NCBI RefSeq assembly: GCF_014903745.1
Contig: NZ_JACVXA010000016.1
Span: 1 to 63,525, forward strand
Direction of reading: 5' to 3'
Length of the DNA: 63,525 nt
Origin: Mangrovicoccus algicola
GTDB lineage: Bacteria; Pseudomonadota; Alphaproteobacteria; Rhodobacterales; Rhodobacteraceae
Shown: positions 38,186 to 47,291 of the stretch, piece after piece
Layout: each line of letters begins with the position of its first letter
Numbering within the stretch: position 1 is the first letter of the stretch
Position numbers and translations under genes: made by a program
The notes under the pieces: generated by a model
Seen by the model: only the letters and a program-made list of their open reading frames with translations
Database searches by the model: none
Told to the model about the DNA's origin: nothing

Positions 38186-39111
38186 GCACTTCTCCGGATA
38201 CGTGGATCGAGCAGCGCATAGGCCAGGTCGATCAGCAGAGAGACGATTACCACGGTCGTGGCGAAGACGAGGATGAAGCCCTGGATCAGCGGGTAGTCGC
38301 GCTGGAAGATGGCATCGATCGCGAGGCGGCCGATGCCGTTCCATGCAAAGATGTTCTCGACCACGATGGCGCCGCCCATCATGTAGGTGAATTGCAGGCC
38401 CATCATCGTGACGATCGGAACGAGTCCCGCGCGCATCACATGGGCGTTCAGGATCATGGCCTTGGGCAGGCCCTTGGCATGCGCCGTCCGGACGAAATCC
38501 TGGCTCATGACGTCAATCATGCTCGAGCGTGTCATGCGCGCGACGATGGCGGCATTCGACAGTCCGAGCGTGATCGCGGGCAGGATCAGGTTTGCCGGTC
38601 CGGTGCCGGCGACCGGAAGCCAGCCGAGATTGACCGCGAAGACGAACATCAGGACGAGGCCAAGCCAGAAATGCGGAACCGAGACACCGGCGATGGCGGC
38701 GATCATCAGGGTGGAATCGACCCAGCTGCCCCGGCGATAGGCTGCCAGGAACCCGATGGGAAGGCCGATGGCAACCGCGAGGACCATCGCCGCCCCGGCA
38801 AGAGCAAGCGTGTTCGGCAGGCGTTCAAGCAGAAGCTCGAGGACCGGCTGCTGCCCGCGGATGGTCTGGCCGAGATCGCCTTCGAGCAGACGACCGAGAA
38901 AGGACAGATATTGCAGCGGCAGCGGATCATTCAGGCCCAGCCTGTCGCGGATTGCCTCGAGTTGTTCGGGTGTGGTGCCCTGGCTCTGCGCATACATGAT
39001 CTGCACCGGGTCCCCCGGCACGAGATGGATGAGCAGCGTAACCGCGATGGTGGTGACGAAGATCGTCGTAACGCCCATCAGCAGGCGTCGGATCAGATAG
39101 CGCGCCATCAT
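38182..39111 (-). CDS. dipeptide-type ABC transporter permease, DppB-like
   Basis: The 309-residue permease has the DppB opening MARYLIRRLLMGVTTIFVTT, GDPVQIMYAQSQGTTPEQLE and the conserved VVENIFAWNGIGRLAIDAIFQRDYP. It is the first permease gene after the binding-protein gene, separated by 104 nt that hold a hairpin. ATGs at 39111 and 39108 are both possible starts. Confidence 0.94.
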   Translation of the reverse strand: MMARYLIRRLLMGVTTIFVTTIAVTLLIHLVPGDPVQIMYAQSQGTTPEQLEAIRDRLGLNDPLPLQYLSFLGRLLEGDLGQTIRGQQPVLELLLERLPNTLALAGAAMVLAVAIGLPIGFLAAYRRGSWVDSTLMIAAIAGVSVPHFWLGLVLMFVFAVNLGWLPVAGTGPANLILPAITLGLSNAAIVARMTRSSMIDVMSQDFVRTAHAKGLPKAMILNAHVMRAGLVPIVTMMGLQFTYMMGGAIVVENIFAWNGIGRLAIDAIFQRDYPLIQGFILVFATTVVIVSLLIDLAYALLDPRIRRSA

Positions 39112-39162
39112 GTCTTCTCATGCTGGGATGCGTCTTTGCGGCATCCGGAACTGGCGAAATCC

Positions 39163-39187
39163 GGCCCCGGGCATGTATCCCGGAGCC
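39163..39187 (-). promoter_or_regulatory. hairpin between binding-protein and permease genes
   Basis: In minus-strand RNA GGCUCCGGG pairs with CCCGGGGCC (plus-strand 39163-39171 and 39179-39187) around a 7-nt loop, with one U-G pair. It has the same position relative to the binding-protein gene as the hairpins at 9606 and 49317. Confidence 0.5.
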
Positions 39188-39215
39188 GAGCAGGTGAAAG
39201 TGTCGGAACGGGCAC

Positions 39216-40766
39216 TCAGTCGCCGATGCGCACATCCGAGAAGATCGGATAGACGAAGGGCGCCACCTTGAACCCCTCGACCTCGCTGCGGATCGCGAAG
39301 ACCCATTCCCAGCCGGGCGTATACAGCGGGACATGGATCGCGTTTTCCAGCAGATAGGCCATCACGTCGCGAACCGCTGCATCGCGCGCGTCGCCACTGG
39401 TCACGCGGGTCTTCTCCAGCATCGCGTCAAGCTCGGGCGAGGTGAAGCCGCGATAGGCGCCGGGGGTGTGCCAGAGCGCATAGAGGATATCCGGGTCGTA
39501 CCAGGACCAGGTCATCATATCCATGCTGGCCTTGCCATCCTCGCGCTCGTTCTCCTGACGGACGCGGGCGTTCATGGTGCCGATGTCCATCATCTCGATT
39601 TGTGCGTTGATGCCGACTTCCGCGAGCTGCGCCTGGAACACTTCGGCCAGACGGTCCCGCTTGCCGCCGGTCCAGACCAGCAGGTTGGTCTCGAGCGGGT
39701 TGGACGGGCCGTAACCGGCCTCGGCCAGCAGCTCGCGCGCGCGCTCCGGATCGTATTGCGGCCGGTGCTGCGCGCAGAATTCCTGGTCATTGCCAAAGAC
39801 GCCGCGGCTGATGGGGCATTGCTCCGGGATCGAAAGGTCGCCGTAGATCAGCATCAGCGCGGTGTCCACATCGGTCGCGTGGGCCACTGCCTGACGCAGG
39901 CGCACATCATCGAAGGGCGCCCGATTGGCGAATTCCCAGAATACGTTCTGGCCGGTGTTTTCGGCCACGACGATATCGATCTCGTCGCCGGATTGCAGGG
40001 CGCTCACATCGTCGAGCGGCGGCTCGGCCACGTGGATTTCGCCGGTGCGCAGACCTGCGAGACGCGCCTGCGCCTCGGGCACCGTGACAATCGTGAGGCG
40101 GTCCATGTACGGGCGGCCGGGATTGGCGGAAAGCTTGCCATGGTTGACGTAGTCGTCAAACGCGGCAAGCGAGATGCGGTCGCCCCGGGTCCAGCTTTCG
40201 AGTTTCCATGGGCCAGAACCGATCGCAACGCTGCTGCCAAACCCTTCGGCTTCCGCGTTGCTGTCGCAGATGATGGAGCTGAAACTGTCGGCCAAGAAGG
40301 GGATCAGCGCCACGAAGGGCGACCCGAGCGTCAATTTCACCGTCAGCGGATCGATGACCTCGGCGCTGGTCACCGGCCCCCACGAGGACTGCGTGACCGA
40401 CGGTTCGGCATCGTCGAAGGCGCGGTCTACCGTGTATTTCACGTCCTGCGCGTCCAGCGGCGTGCCATCGTGGCAGGTGACGCCTTCGGCCAGGGTGAAC
40501 GTATACTCGGTCCCGTCCTCGCTGACCTCGTAGCTGGTGGCAAGGTTGGGCACCGGGGCACCGCTTTCATCCGTTGCCATCAGCGTATCGTAGATCAGCG
40601 ACCAGACCTGCAGCGAAAGCGTCGAGGTTGCGCGGTGCGGGTCGAGAGTGTCGATATCGCCATATCTTGCCCAGACGATTTCGTTGTCTTGCGCGGCGGC
40701 GGGCAGGGCAGTGCCCAGGGCCAGAGCCCCGGCGAGACAGAGGCGGAGCCTCGGTAAGGTGGTCAT
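39216..40766 (-). CDS. ABC transporter solute-binding protein, family 5
   Basis: The 516-residue periplasmic binding protein has a Sec signal peptide (LCLAGALALGTALPAAAQ) and the SBP_bac_5 features DIDTLDPHRATSTLSLQVWS, DGTEYTFTLAEGVTCHDGTP and GSGPWKLESW. Family 5 proteins bind peptides, opines, sugars or related compounds. It is the first gene of the operon with the DppBC-DF parts and lies 185 nt downstream of the RpiR regulator gene. Confidence 0.94.
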   Translation of the reverse strand: MTTLPRLRLCLAGALALGTALPAAAQDNEIVWARYGDIDTLDPHRATSTLSLQVWSLIYDTLMATDESGAPVPNLATSYEVSEDGTEYTFTLAEGVTCHDGTPLDAQDVKYTVDRAFDDAEPSVTQSSWGPVTSAEVIDPLTVKLTLGSPFVALIPFLADSFSSIICDSNAEAEGFGSSVAIGSGPWKLESWTRGDRISLAAFDDYVNHGKLSANPGRPYMDRLTIVTVPEAQARLAGLRTGEIHVAEPPLDDVSALQSGDEIDIVVAENTGQNVFWEFANRAPFDDVRLRQAVAHATDVDTALMLIYGDLSIPEQCPISRGVFGNDQEFCAQHRPQYDPERARELLAEAGYGPSNPLETNLLVWTGGKRDRLAEVFQAQLAEVGINAQIEMMDIGTMNARVRQENEREDGKASMDMMTWSWYDPDILYALWHTPGAYRGFTSPELDAMLEKTRVTSGDARDAAVRDVMAYLLENAIHVPLYTPGWEWVFAIRSEVEGFKVAPFVYPIFSDVRIGD

Positions 40767-40901
40767 GGCAACTCTCCTGTCGGTGGACCAGACGGCCCGT
40801 TTTCTGCAATCTGGCCGTCGTTGCGGCCTCGATCGACAGATGGCCTGCGGGTGCCGGCGCCGACAAGAAAAACTGCAAAAATGTGCTCGAAGACATCAAG
40901 A

Positions 40902-40922
40902 CTGACTCTGCCTTGCAGTCAG
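40902..40922. promoter_or_regulatory. CTGACT-N9-AGTCAG dyad
   Basis: A 6-bp inverted repeat with a 9-nt spacer lies in the gap upstream of the binding-protein gene and just after the RpiR gene. The position fits an operator for the RpiR-family regulator. Only the dyad is directly seen. Confidence 0.3.
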
Positions 40923-40951
40923 GATGGAGCGCGGAGCATCAATCCTGAGAT

Positions 40952-41785
40952 CTAGAGATCGCCATCGAGCAGATCTTGCCAGTCCTCGTGAATCTTTGAG
41001 ATATCATCAAGGCGGGACAATGCCGGTTCGCCGATGCGCAAGGCCATGGCAGAGCAAAGGTATGTCAGCACCGATACCGGGGCGACGACACTGTCGAAAA
41101 CGCCGGCGCCTCGGGTGCGGCACCGCAGCGCGACATCTGCGACATCCCTCGAGACGGGGGCGGCCTGATCGGTGATCAGTGTGACCTGCGCCCCGGCCTG
41201 ACGGGCCGAGCGCATCACCGAACGCAGCAGGCGTGTCCGCCGTCCGACGCCAAGGGCCAGCATCGCATCCTCGCCGCTGATCGAGGCAAACTCCTCGGGC
41301 AGGGAAAAGCCGCCGATGGGGATCATGCGGATGTCAGGCTTCACGCGGATGAGGAGCGCCCGCGCAAAATGCGCGAGCGGGTAGTTGTCGCCGAAGCCGA
41401 CGACCCAGAGCTTTTCGCAGCGCGCCATGGAGCGGATCGCCCGGTCCAGCTCGTCAGTGCGGATCTGTTCGATCGAGCGGCTGAGATTCTGCAGCTCGCT
41501 GGTCAGATGCGCGCCGGGGCCGCTTTGCGGTCGAAAACGGCCCCGCCATTCAGGACCGGCTGCCACATCGGAGCCGAGACTGGCTTGAGCGTCGCGCAAG
41601 CCCTTGAAGCCGAGCCGCCGCAGAAAGCGCGCGACCGTCGCCTTGGACACGGCAGCGCTCTCGGCCAGCTTGGGCATCGGATCGGCAATGATACGCTCGG
41701 GAGACTCGAGCAATAGATCGGCCAGACGCCGCTCGCTGCGGGTCAGGTCGTCATAGACGTCAACGATGCGCTGGCTGAAGGTCAC
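40952..41785 (-). CDS. MurR/RpiR-family transcriptional regulator
   Basis: The 277-residue regulator has an N-terminal HTH_6 domain (RIIADPMPKLAESAAVSKATVARFLRRLG region) and a SIS sugar-isomerase sensor domain (KLWVVGFGDNYPLAHFARAL, MLALGVGRRTRLL, VTLITDQAAPVSRDVADVAL). Such proteins sense sugar phosphates or related ligands. It lies directly upstream of the dipeptide-type transporter on the same strand and is its probable regulator. Confidence 0.92.
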   Translation of the reverse strand: MTFSQRIVDVYDDLTRSERRLADLLLESPERIIADPMPKLAESAAVSKATVARFLRRLGFKGLRDAQASLGSDVAAGPEWRGRFRPQSGPGAHLTSELQNLSRSIEQIRTDELDRAIRSMARCEKLWVVGFGDNYPLAHFARALLIRVKPDIRMIPIGGFSLPEEFASISGEDAMLALGVGRRTRLLRSVMRSARQAGAQVTLITDQAAPVSRDVADVALRCRTRGAGVFDSVVAPVSVLTYLCSAMALRIGEPALSRLDDISKIHEDWQDLLDGDL

Positions 41786-41825
41786 TGTGCAGGCATAAAG
41801 CCGCGTCGCCTCATGTCAAGTGAGG

Positions 41826-41870
41826 TAGTCCCCGAAATCCGGACACTCTGTTGAGCTTGCCGCCAACACG
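41826..41870. repeat. IS3-type terminal sequence remnant
   Basis: TAGTCCCCGAAATCCGGACA followed by TTGAGCTTGCCGCCAACA closely matches the end of the IS3 element near 23660-23698. Only the end is left, joined to the IS481 remnant, so an IS3 copy was lost here. Confidence 0.6.
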
Positions 41871-42156
41871 TACGAGGAAGATGGTCCCGGTGTTTGGACC
41901 AGTTCGCTGCCGGGCTAGGTGTTCAGTCCCGGCATCTGGTGGAGGGGATCAAGGATGAAACGATCCGGCTCTGAAGTCCGGATTTTGCAGATGTATTCGC
42001 AGGGCGCGAGGCCACTGAGCGTCTTCGGCCTGCGTGCAAAATCGTAGGCTGCCAAGAGGTCGGCGAGATGGGTTCGGAGCTGATCGTGGCTGTCGCAATG
42101 GAACCGTTTGACCGTCGCGTCCTTGATCGTGCGGTTCATCCGTTCGACCTGGCCGT

Positions 42157-42198
42157 CCCTCGGGAAAACGATCCCCCGGATCGTTTTCTGGCCCTCGG
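42157..42198 (+). repeat. hairpin element related to type D, 10-bp perfect stem
   Basis: CCCTCGGGA leads into AAAACGATCC (42165-42174), loop CCC and GGATCGTTTT (42178-42187), then TCTGGCCCTCGG. The 5' flank resembles that of type D copies (CCCTCTCGGGA); the 3' flank differs. It adds about 14 in-frame codons to the IS481 transposase between the conserved HPW and GQVERMN. Confidence 0.75.
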
Positions 42199-42513
42199 AA
42201 CTCCATGGGTGATTGGGCTTGGTCAGCCGGTGCTCGATGCCGTTGGCCTCGCAGATCATGTCGAAGCGCATCGGCCGGGAGTAGATGGTGTTCCGATTGC
42301 GGGGCTGCTCTGCGAACTGGATCCCGTTGTCGGCTAGGATCGTGTGAACCTGATAGGGCACGGCTTCGAGCATGTGCTGCAAGACCTCCCAGGCCGTCTT
42401 TCTGTCAGCTGTTGCAACGAGTTGAGCAACTGCGAACTTGGACGTCCGGTCGATGCCGACGAACAGGTAGAACTTGCCCTCGGCGGTCTGCACCTCGGCA
42501 ATGTCGATGTGGA

Positions 42514-42557
42514 TCGAGCCAGCGTGTTCGCCATCGGTCCGAGAACCGCTGGCGAGG
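42514..42557 (-). repeat. variable-stem hairpin element, type C copy 3
   Basis: This 44-bp segment has plus-strand TCGAG, arm CCAGC (42519-42523), a 24-nt loop, arm GCTGG (42548-42552) and CGAGG. The minus-strand core is CTCGGACCGATGGCG. It sits between the IS481 codons for KFKRYPIG and HIDIAEV, which are normally almost adjacent, and shifts the frame. Confidence 0.8.
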
Positions 42558-43125
42558 GCCGATCGGGTAGCGCTTGAACTTCTGGCGCTTGGGTTTGTCA
42601 CCCTCGACATCCGGCAGACGCGAGATGCCGTGCCGTTGCAGGCACCGATGCAGCGCCGATCGCGTCAGATGCGGGATCGACGGTTGCAGGGCATAGAGGC
42701 AATCGTCCAGCGGGTCCAGAAGAAGCTCATTCCGGCGGCCCTGGGGGAGGAGACGATGGCGCGGCAGGTCAGCGCGGTGCTGTGGAGGTCCGGTATGGAG
42801 AAGCCGCGCTGCAGCGGAGACCAGTCTGGCGAACGGCAGCTCAGGGCCGTGGCGCGACAGGAGCGCCCATGCTGCAAGTGCTAAGCCTCCAGCAACAAAC
42901 GCGGTCAGTTTGGGCTCTCACCGGCCCTGCGGCGGCGTGAACCCTTGGCGCTGGTGCCGCTCGTCCATCGGATACGGCCAGCAGTCCACTCAAGCCCAAG
43001 ATCATTACCATGCGGGACACGATCTCAAGGGGGCCTCCCCGCACCGCATTTGCATGGTGCTTTCCCTGGCATGTGGACCGTGCCGTGGCGCGGCCCCCGT
43101 TGCCCGAGCAGCCGAAACCGGCGCT

Positions 43126-44691
43126 TCAGACGGCTGCCATGCGATGCAGCGTCCCCTGCTCATAAGCATGCGCGCATTCGATCAGTCCCTTTTCGGACCA
43201 TTGACGGCCGAGGAAAATCAGCTCGAAGGGCGCACCCGAAGCATAATAGCCCGCCGGAACGGTCACACCGGGAAGACCGGCAATGTTCAGCTCGCCCACG
43301 GTCGTTTCGCGGATCGCATCGCCAGAGCCCCGCTGCGGAACCTCTTCGAGCATCTGAGGATAGACCAGCCCGTCCAGCCGATGCTCGGCAAAGACCTGCT
43401 CGATCAGTTTCAGGTAGATGCGCTTGAGCGCGAGGAATTGCGGCAGGCTTGGCGGCGTTTCGGGCGTCTTCACCGCCTCGACGAAATCGGGCAGTTCGTG
43501 CAGGTAGCCCAGGATTGCGCCGGGCGCGAAAACATCCTCTGCTGCGGTGGCCTGACAGAACGCTTCCCAGCTCTGCAGCGCCGCATCCGGGCCCAGGCGC
43601 CGCAGATATTGCGTCATGTCATAGGGAATTGATTCCAGCCCGCGGCCATCAAAGAATGGCGTGCCGGGGGTTATCTGCCTATGGGAGGCGAAATCGGTGC
43701 CGGCAAACGGGTCCTCGATGAGCGTCGCGCCAAGTTTCTCCAGCTCGTCTTGCGCACGGGCATACAACTCCGCCGTTTCGCGAGACAGGGCATCGCCGCG
43801 CCAGCCGGGGCCATACAAGCCAAGCCGCTTGCCTTGCAGTCCCTCGGCCGACAGACCATGCGCATAGCCGCCATCAGGGATCTTGTCGACCGAGGCAAGG
43901 GTCTTGGGGTCCTCGGTCGTGAATCCCGCCAGCACATCGAGCGCCAACGCGGCATCGCGCACGTTGCGTGCGATCGGGCCGACGACATCGCGATTTCCCG
44001 ACAAGGGGATGACGCCGGCATTCGGCACCAGACCGATGGTCGGCTTGATCCCCACCAGTCCCTGCGCCGAGGCAGGGTTCTGGATCGAGCCACCGGTTTC
44101 CTCTGCCAGGCCGAGAACGCACATATGGCTTGCAACCGCGGCGGCGGTTCCCGCGCTTGAGCCGCCCGGCACCCGATCCTCGATCGCAGGGTTCAGCGTC
44201 GGGCCTGCCCAGCTGTCATCGGCATGCGTGCCCGTCCAGCTGAGGATCGGCACATTCGTCTTGCCGATGATCACCGCATCAGACGCTTTGATCCGGGCAA
44301 CGACGGGGCTGTCGCGTTCCGGCATCAGATCCACGCCGCCCGTGCCGGAATACAGAAGACGCCAGCCTGCCGTGGACGGAAAGCCAACCATGTCCATGGG
44401 GTCCTTGACCACGACCGGCACCCCGGCCAACGGACCGACAGGCTCCTTCGCGGCCAGTTTGCGGTCAATCTCGCGCGCCGTGGCCAGGGCGGCATCGTTC
44501 TCGAAGATGATCGCATTGTAGCGCGGGTTAAGCGCCTTCATCTGCGCGATCGAGGCAAGCGTCAGCTCCTCGGCGGTAAAGCGCCCCGCCAGGAGCCCCT
44601 CGCGGATCGTCTCGACATCGAGCGAGCCGAGATCGGGAATGCCTGCGCGGTCGCCTTGGGAAGTCGCGGCATGGGTGGTGACTGAGGTCAT
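43126..44691 (-). CDS. amidase signature family hydrolase
   Basis: The 521-residue amidase has the catalytic Lys96 (VVVKDPMD), cis-Ser178 (PGGSSAGTAAA) and nucleophile Ser202 (EETGGSIQNPAS). The last motif has EET where most amidases have TDT. It is the last gene of the amide locus, 108 nt after the acetamidase/formamidase gene. It probably hydrolyses an amide brought in by the Urt-type transporter. No signal peptide is evident. Confidence 0.93.
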   Translation of the reverse strand: MTSVTTHAATSQGDRAGIPDLGSLDVETIREGLLAGRFTAEELTLASIAQMKALNPRYNAIIFENDAALATAREIDRKLAAKEPVGPLAGVPVVVKDPMDMVGFPSTAGWRLLYSGTGGVDLMPERDSPVVARIKASDAVIIGKTNVPILSWTGTHADDSWAGPTLNPAIEDRVPGGSSAGTAAAVASHMCVLGLAEETGGSIQNPASAQGLVGIKPTIGLVPNAGVIPLSGNRDVVGPIARNVRDAALALDVLAGFTTEDPKTLASVDKIPDGGYAHGLSAEGLQGKRLGLYGPGWRGDALSRETAELYARAQDELEKLGATLIEDPFAGTDFASHRQITPGTPFFDGRGLESIPYDMTQYLRRLGPDAALQSWEAFCQATAAEDVFAPGAILGYLHELPDFVEAVKTPETPPSLPQFLALKRIYLKLIEQVFAEHRLDGLVYPQMLEEVPQRGSGDAIRETTVGELNIAGLPGVTVPAGYYASGAPFELIFLGRQWSEKGLIECAHAYEQGTLHRMAAV

Positions 44692-44799
44692 GAAAAGCTC
44701 CTGAATCTGAAACCGGGGGATGGGCGCTGCGGGGCGTTCGGTGCCCCGCCCTGTGCCCGCAACCGATCGGCACGCATGCCCCCGGCCGCGGGCGCCGCG

Positions 44800-45798
44800 T
44801 CACCGGGCGATGCCGACAATGGATTTGAGCACCGAAGCCCCGACCGAGTATTTGGGGTCGACCATGTTGCCCAGCCTTACCCGTCCGCATTGGGTCAGCA
44901 GCATGTAGGCGTCGATTTCATCGAAGCCCATGTCGGCGACCATCCATCGGATCAGTTCGCGATAGGCGCCCCGCGCGGCATCCTCCATCGGGCGCGACGA
45001 GCCGACGGTCATGTAGAATTTCTCGTTTTCGAGGCGCGGCGTGCGGATCGTCCAGTTCTTGATCAGGTCGACGCGCACGGTGGTCACCGTGGGATGCTCG
45101 ATCGCCACGCCGCACAGCTCGCCATCGCCCTGCGCCGCATGACAATCGCCAAGGAACAGGAAGGCGCCATCGGTCTGCACCGGCAGATAGACAACCGCGC
45201 CCGGCGCGACATCGGGCAGATCCATGTTGCCCCCGTAGTAGTCGGGGACCAGCGACGAGATCGCCTCTGCCATCGGAGCGACACCGATGGTGCCGATGAA
45301 GGGCTCGTAGGGCAGCGTGATGCGATCATTCCATTTGGTGCCCTCTTCGGCGGTCACCTCGAGTTTGCGCACCACCTCCGGCAGGGCCTGGGTCAGAAGC
45401 GCGGTATCGGCCGTGGGCACCAGCCCGCCGAATTCGGGCATGATCACGGTGGTGCCGCGAGGCTGCGGCCCCCGCGGCACGATGCTTTCGATATAGACCG
45501 CCACCGTGTCCCCGCGCTCGGCGCCGTTGATGCAGATCGGGCCGTTCTGCGGATTGAGGAACGGAAAGTTCAGAATCTCGGTCGGGACATCGCTTTCCGA
45601 GGTGATCGCGCCCTCGAAGGCATCATGGGTTTCCGCCGCGATCACGGTGCCGGGGTCGATGGTCATGACCGGGGCGATGCCTGCGGTGTAGATATAGGGA
45701 TATTCGCCTTGCTCGGCCTCGGTCAGGGTGCGATGGTCAAGCGCCTTGCCGCCGGCAACGCCCTTGCGGGCCATCAGGGATTCATCAAACCAGCTCAT
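44800..45798 (-). CDS. fmdA: acetamidase/formamidase
   Basis: The 332-residue FmdA/AmdA-family enzyme hydrolyses formamide or acetamide to ammonia and the acid. Family blocks seen: AGIAPVMTIDPGTVIAAETH, INGAERGDTVAVYI, FLGDCHAAQGDGELCGVAIE and MLLTQCGRVRLGNMVDPKYS. ATG 45798 with a GGAG site 8 nt upstream is preferred to 45810. It lies 67 nt after the last ABC ATPase gene of the amide operon. Confidence 0.95.
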   Translation of the reverse strand: MSWFDESLMARKGVAGGKALDHRTLTEAEQGEYPYIYTAGIAPVMTIDPGTVIAAETHDAFEGAITSESDVPTEILNFPFLNPQNGPICINGAERGDTVAVYIESIVPRGPQPRGTTVIMPEFGGLVPTADTALLTQALPEVVRKLEVTAEEGTKWNDRITLPYEPFIGTIGVAPMAEAISSLVPDYYGGNMDLPDVAPGAVVYLPVQTDGAFLFLGDCHAAQGDGELCGVAIEHPTVTTVRVDLIKNWTIRTPRLENEKFYMTVGSSRPMEDAARGAYRELIRWMVADMGFDEIDAYMLLTQCGRVRLGNMVDPKYSVGASVLKSIVGIAR

Positions 45799-45865
45799 CT
45801 GGATCTCCATCTTGCATGAAACATGAGGGGGCGTGGCACCGCGCAGGCGCCACGCGGGGCGGCCC

Positions 45866-46579
45866 TCAGACCGACAGGTATTGCCGTATCCGGGCGCGGT
45901 CGCTCAGGGCGTCACGATCCAGCTCTGCGACGATGCGGCCCTTGTCCATCACGTAGCAGCGCTGCGCCATCGCGCGGATCATGTCGATATTCTGCTCGAC
46001 GAAGATCACCGTGACGCCTGTTTTGCGGTTCAGCTCCACCATGATGCGCGCGATATCCTGCACGATATTGGGCTGGATCCCCTCGGAGGGTTCGTCGAGC
46101 AGGATGACCGAGGGATCGCCCATCAGCACGCGCCCGATCGCCAGCTGCTGCTGCTGTCCGCCGGACATGGTTCCGGCGCGCTGATCGGCGCGTTCGCGCA
46201 AGATCGGGAAATAGCCGAAGACCTCCTCCAGCCTGCCCGGAATGGACCGTCCCGCGATGCTCTCGCCGACCAGAAGGTTCTCGACAACGGTCATGCGCGG
46301 AAAGACATCGCGGCCCTGGGGCACGTAGCCTATGCCGTGGCGGGCCCGCTTGTGGGCGCTGATCGCATCCAGGGGGCGGCCTCGCAGGTTGATCGAGCCG
46401 CGCGCGGTGGGCAGCAGGCCGATCAGCGTGCGCATGAGCGTGGACTTGCCCACTCCGTTGCGCCCGATCACCGCGGCGATCTCGCCCTCGCGGACCCGGA
46501 AATCGACCCCCTGCAGCACGGGCTTGCCGCCATAGCCGCCATGCAGGCCGATCACGTCGAGAAGCACATCCCTATGCAT
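45866..46579 (-). CDS. branched-chain/urea-type ABC transporter ATPase (UrtE-like)
   Basis: The 237-residue ATPase has Walker A GRNGVGKST, the signature TMSGGQQQQLAIGR, Walker B VILLDEPSEGIQP and the UrtE-typical VEQNIDMIRAMAQRCYVMDKG. It partners the UrtD-like ATPase, which ends inside its start (8-nt overlap). Urt-type systems import urea or short amides. Confidence 0.94.
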   Translation of the reverse strand: MHRDVLLDVIGLHGGYGGKPVLQGVDFRVREGEIAAVIGRNGVGKSTLMRTLIGLLPTARGSINLRGRPLDAISAHKRARHGIGYVPQGRDVFPRMTVVENLLVGESIAGRSIPGRLEEVFGYFPILRERADQRAGTMSGGQQQQLAIGRVLMGDPSVILLDEPSEGIQPNIVQDIARIMVELNRKTGVTVIFVEQNIDMIRAMAQRCYVMDKGRIVAELDRDALSDRARIRQYLSV

Positions 46580-47291
46580 CGGATTCTCCCAGATAGATGG
46601 CGGCCACGCGTTCGTCCGCGACGATTTCGTCGATCGTGCCCTGGGCAAAGATCTTGCCCAGATGCAGCACGGTGACCTGGTGCGCGATCTGGCGCACGAA
46701 GGCCATGTCGTGCTCCACGGCCAGGACGGTCATGCCTGCGCGGTTCAGGTCCTGCAGCATGGCGCCGGTGGCGTAGGTCTCGTCCGGGGTCATGCCGGCC
46801 GTCGGTTCGTCAAGCAGCAGAAGCTGCGGCTTCAGCGCGACCGCCATGCCGATCTCTAGCCACTGTTTCTGACCATGGCTCAGGTTGCCGGCCTGCTTGT
46901 CGCGGTCATCGGCCAGCTTGAGGAATTCGAGCAGGCGGTCGATCTCTTCGGACAGGACCTGCGGGCTGACGTGATGCTGCAGCGCGATGGTCAGGTTCTG
47001 CCGCGTGCTCAGCTCGCGGAAGATCCCCGGCACCTGGAACTTGACACTGATCCCGCGCCGGATCCGCTCGAAGGGCTTGGCGCGCGTGATATCGGCACCG
47101 TCATACAGGATCTGCCCGCTGTCGCTGAGATGCTCGCCCAGGATCAGCTTGAAGAATGTGCTCTTGCCCGCCCCGTTCGGGCCGATCAGGCAGTGCATCT
47201 CGCCCGGCTGCAGCGCGAAATCGACATTGCCGGTCACGTGCAGACCACCGAAACGCTTGTTGAGCTGGCGTGTCTCGAGGATGGCCATCAT
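46572..47291 (-). CDS. branched-chain/urea-type ABC transporter ATPase (UrtD-like)
   Basis: The 239-residue ATPase has GPNGAGKSTFFKLILGEH, the signature LSHGQKQWLEIGMA and LLLLDEPTAGMTPDE. The LSHGQKQWLEIGMA variant of the ABC signature is characteristic of UrtD. The start overlaps the upstream permease stop by 4 nt. Confidence 0.94.
   Translation of the reverse strand: MMAILETRQLNKRFGGLHVTGNVDFALQPGEMHCLIGPNGAGKSTFFKLILGEHLSDSGQILYDGADITRAKPFERIRRGISVKFQVPGIFRELSTRQNLTIALQHHVSPQVLSEEIDRLLEFLKLADDRDKQAGNLSHGQKQWLEIGMAVALKPQLLLLDEPTAGMTPDETYATGAMLQDLNRAGMTVLAVEHDMAFVRQIAHQVTVLHLGKIFAQGTIDEIVADERVAAIYLGESDA

Larger units (their letters stand above)
41915..42880 (-). pseudogene. IS481-type transposase, frameshifted
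   Basis: The C-terminal part in one frame reads HIDIAEVQTAEGKFYLFVGI, ILADNGIQFAEQPRNRN, KPNHPW, GQVERMNRTIKDATVKRF and ends DPLHQMPGLNT, covering the DDE core. The N-terminal part (LLLDPLDDCLYALQPSIPHL, RSALHRCLQRHGISRLPDVE, KPKRQKFKRYPIG) is in another frame. The frame change coincides with the hairpin at 42514-42557; a second hairpin at 42157-42198 adds extra residues between HPW and GQVERM. It is not functional. Confidence 0.85.
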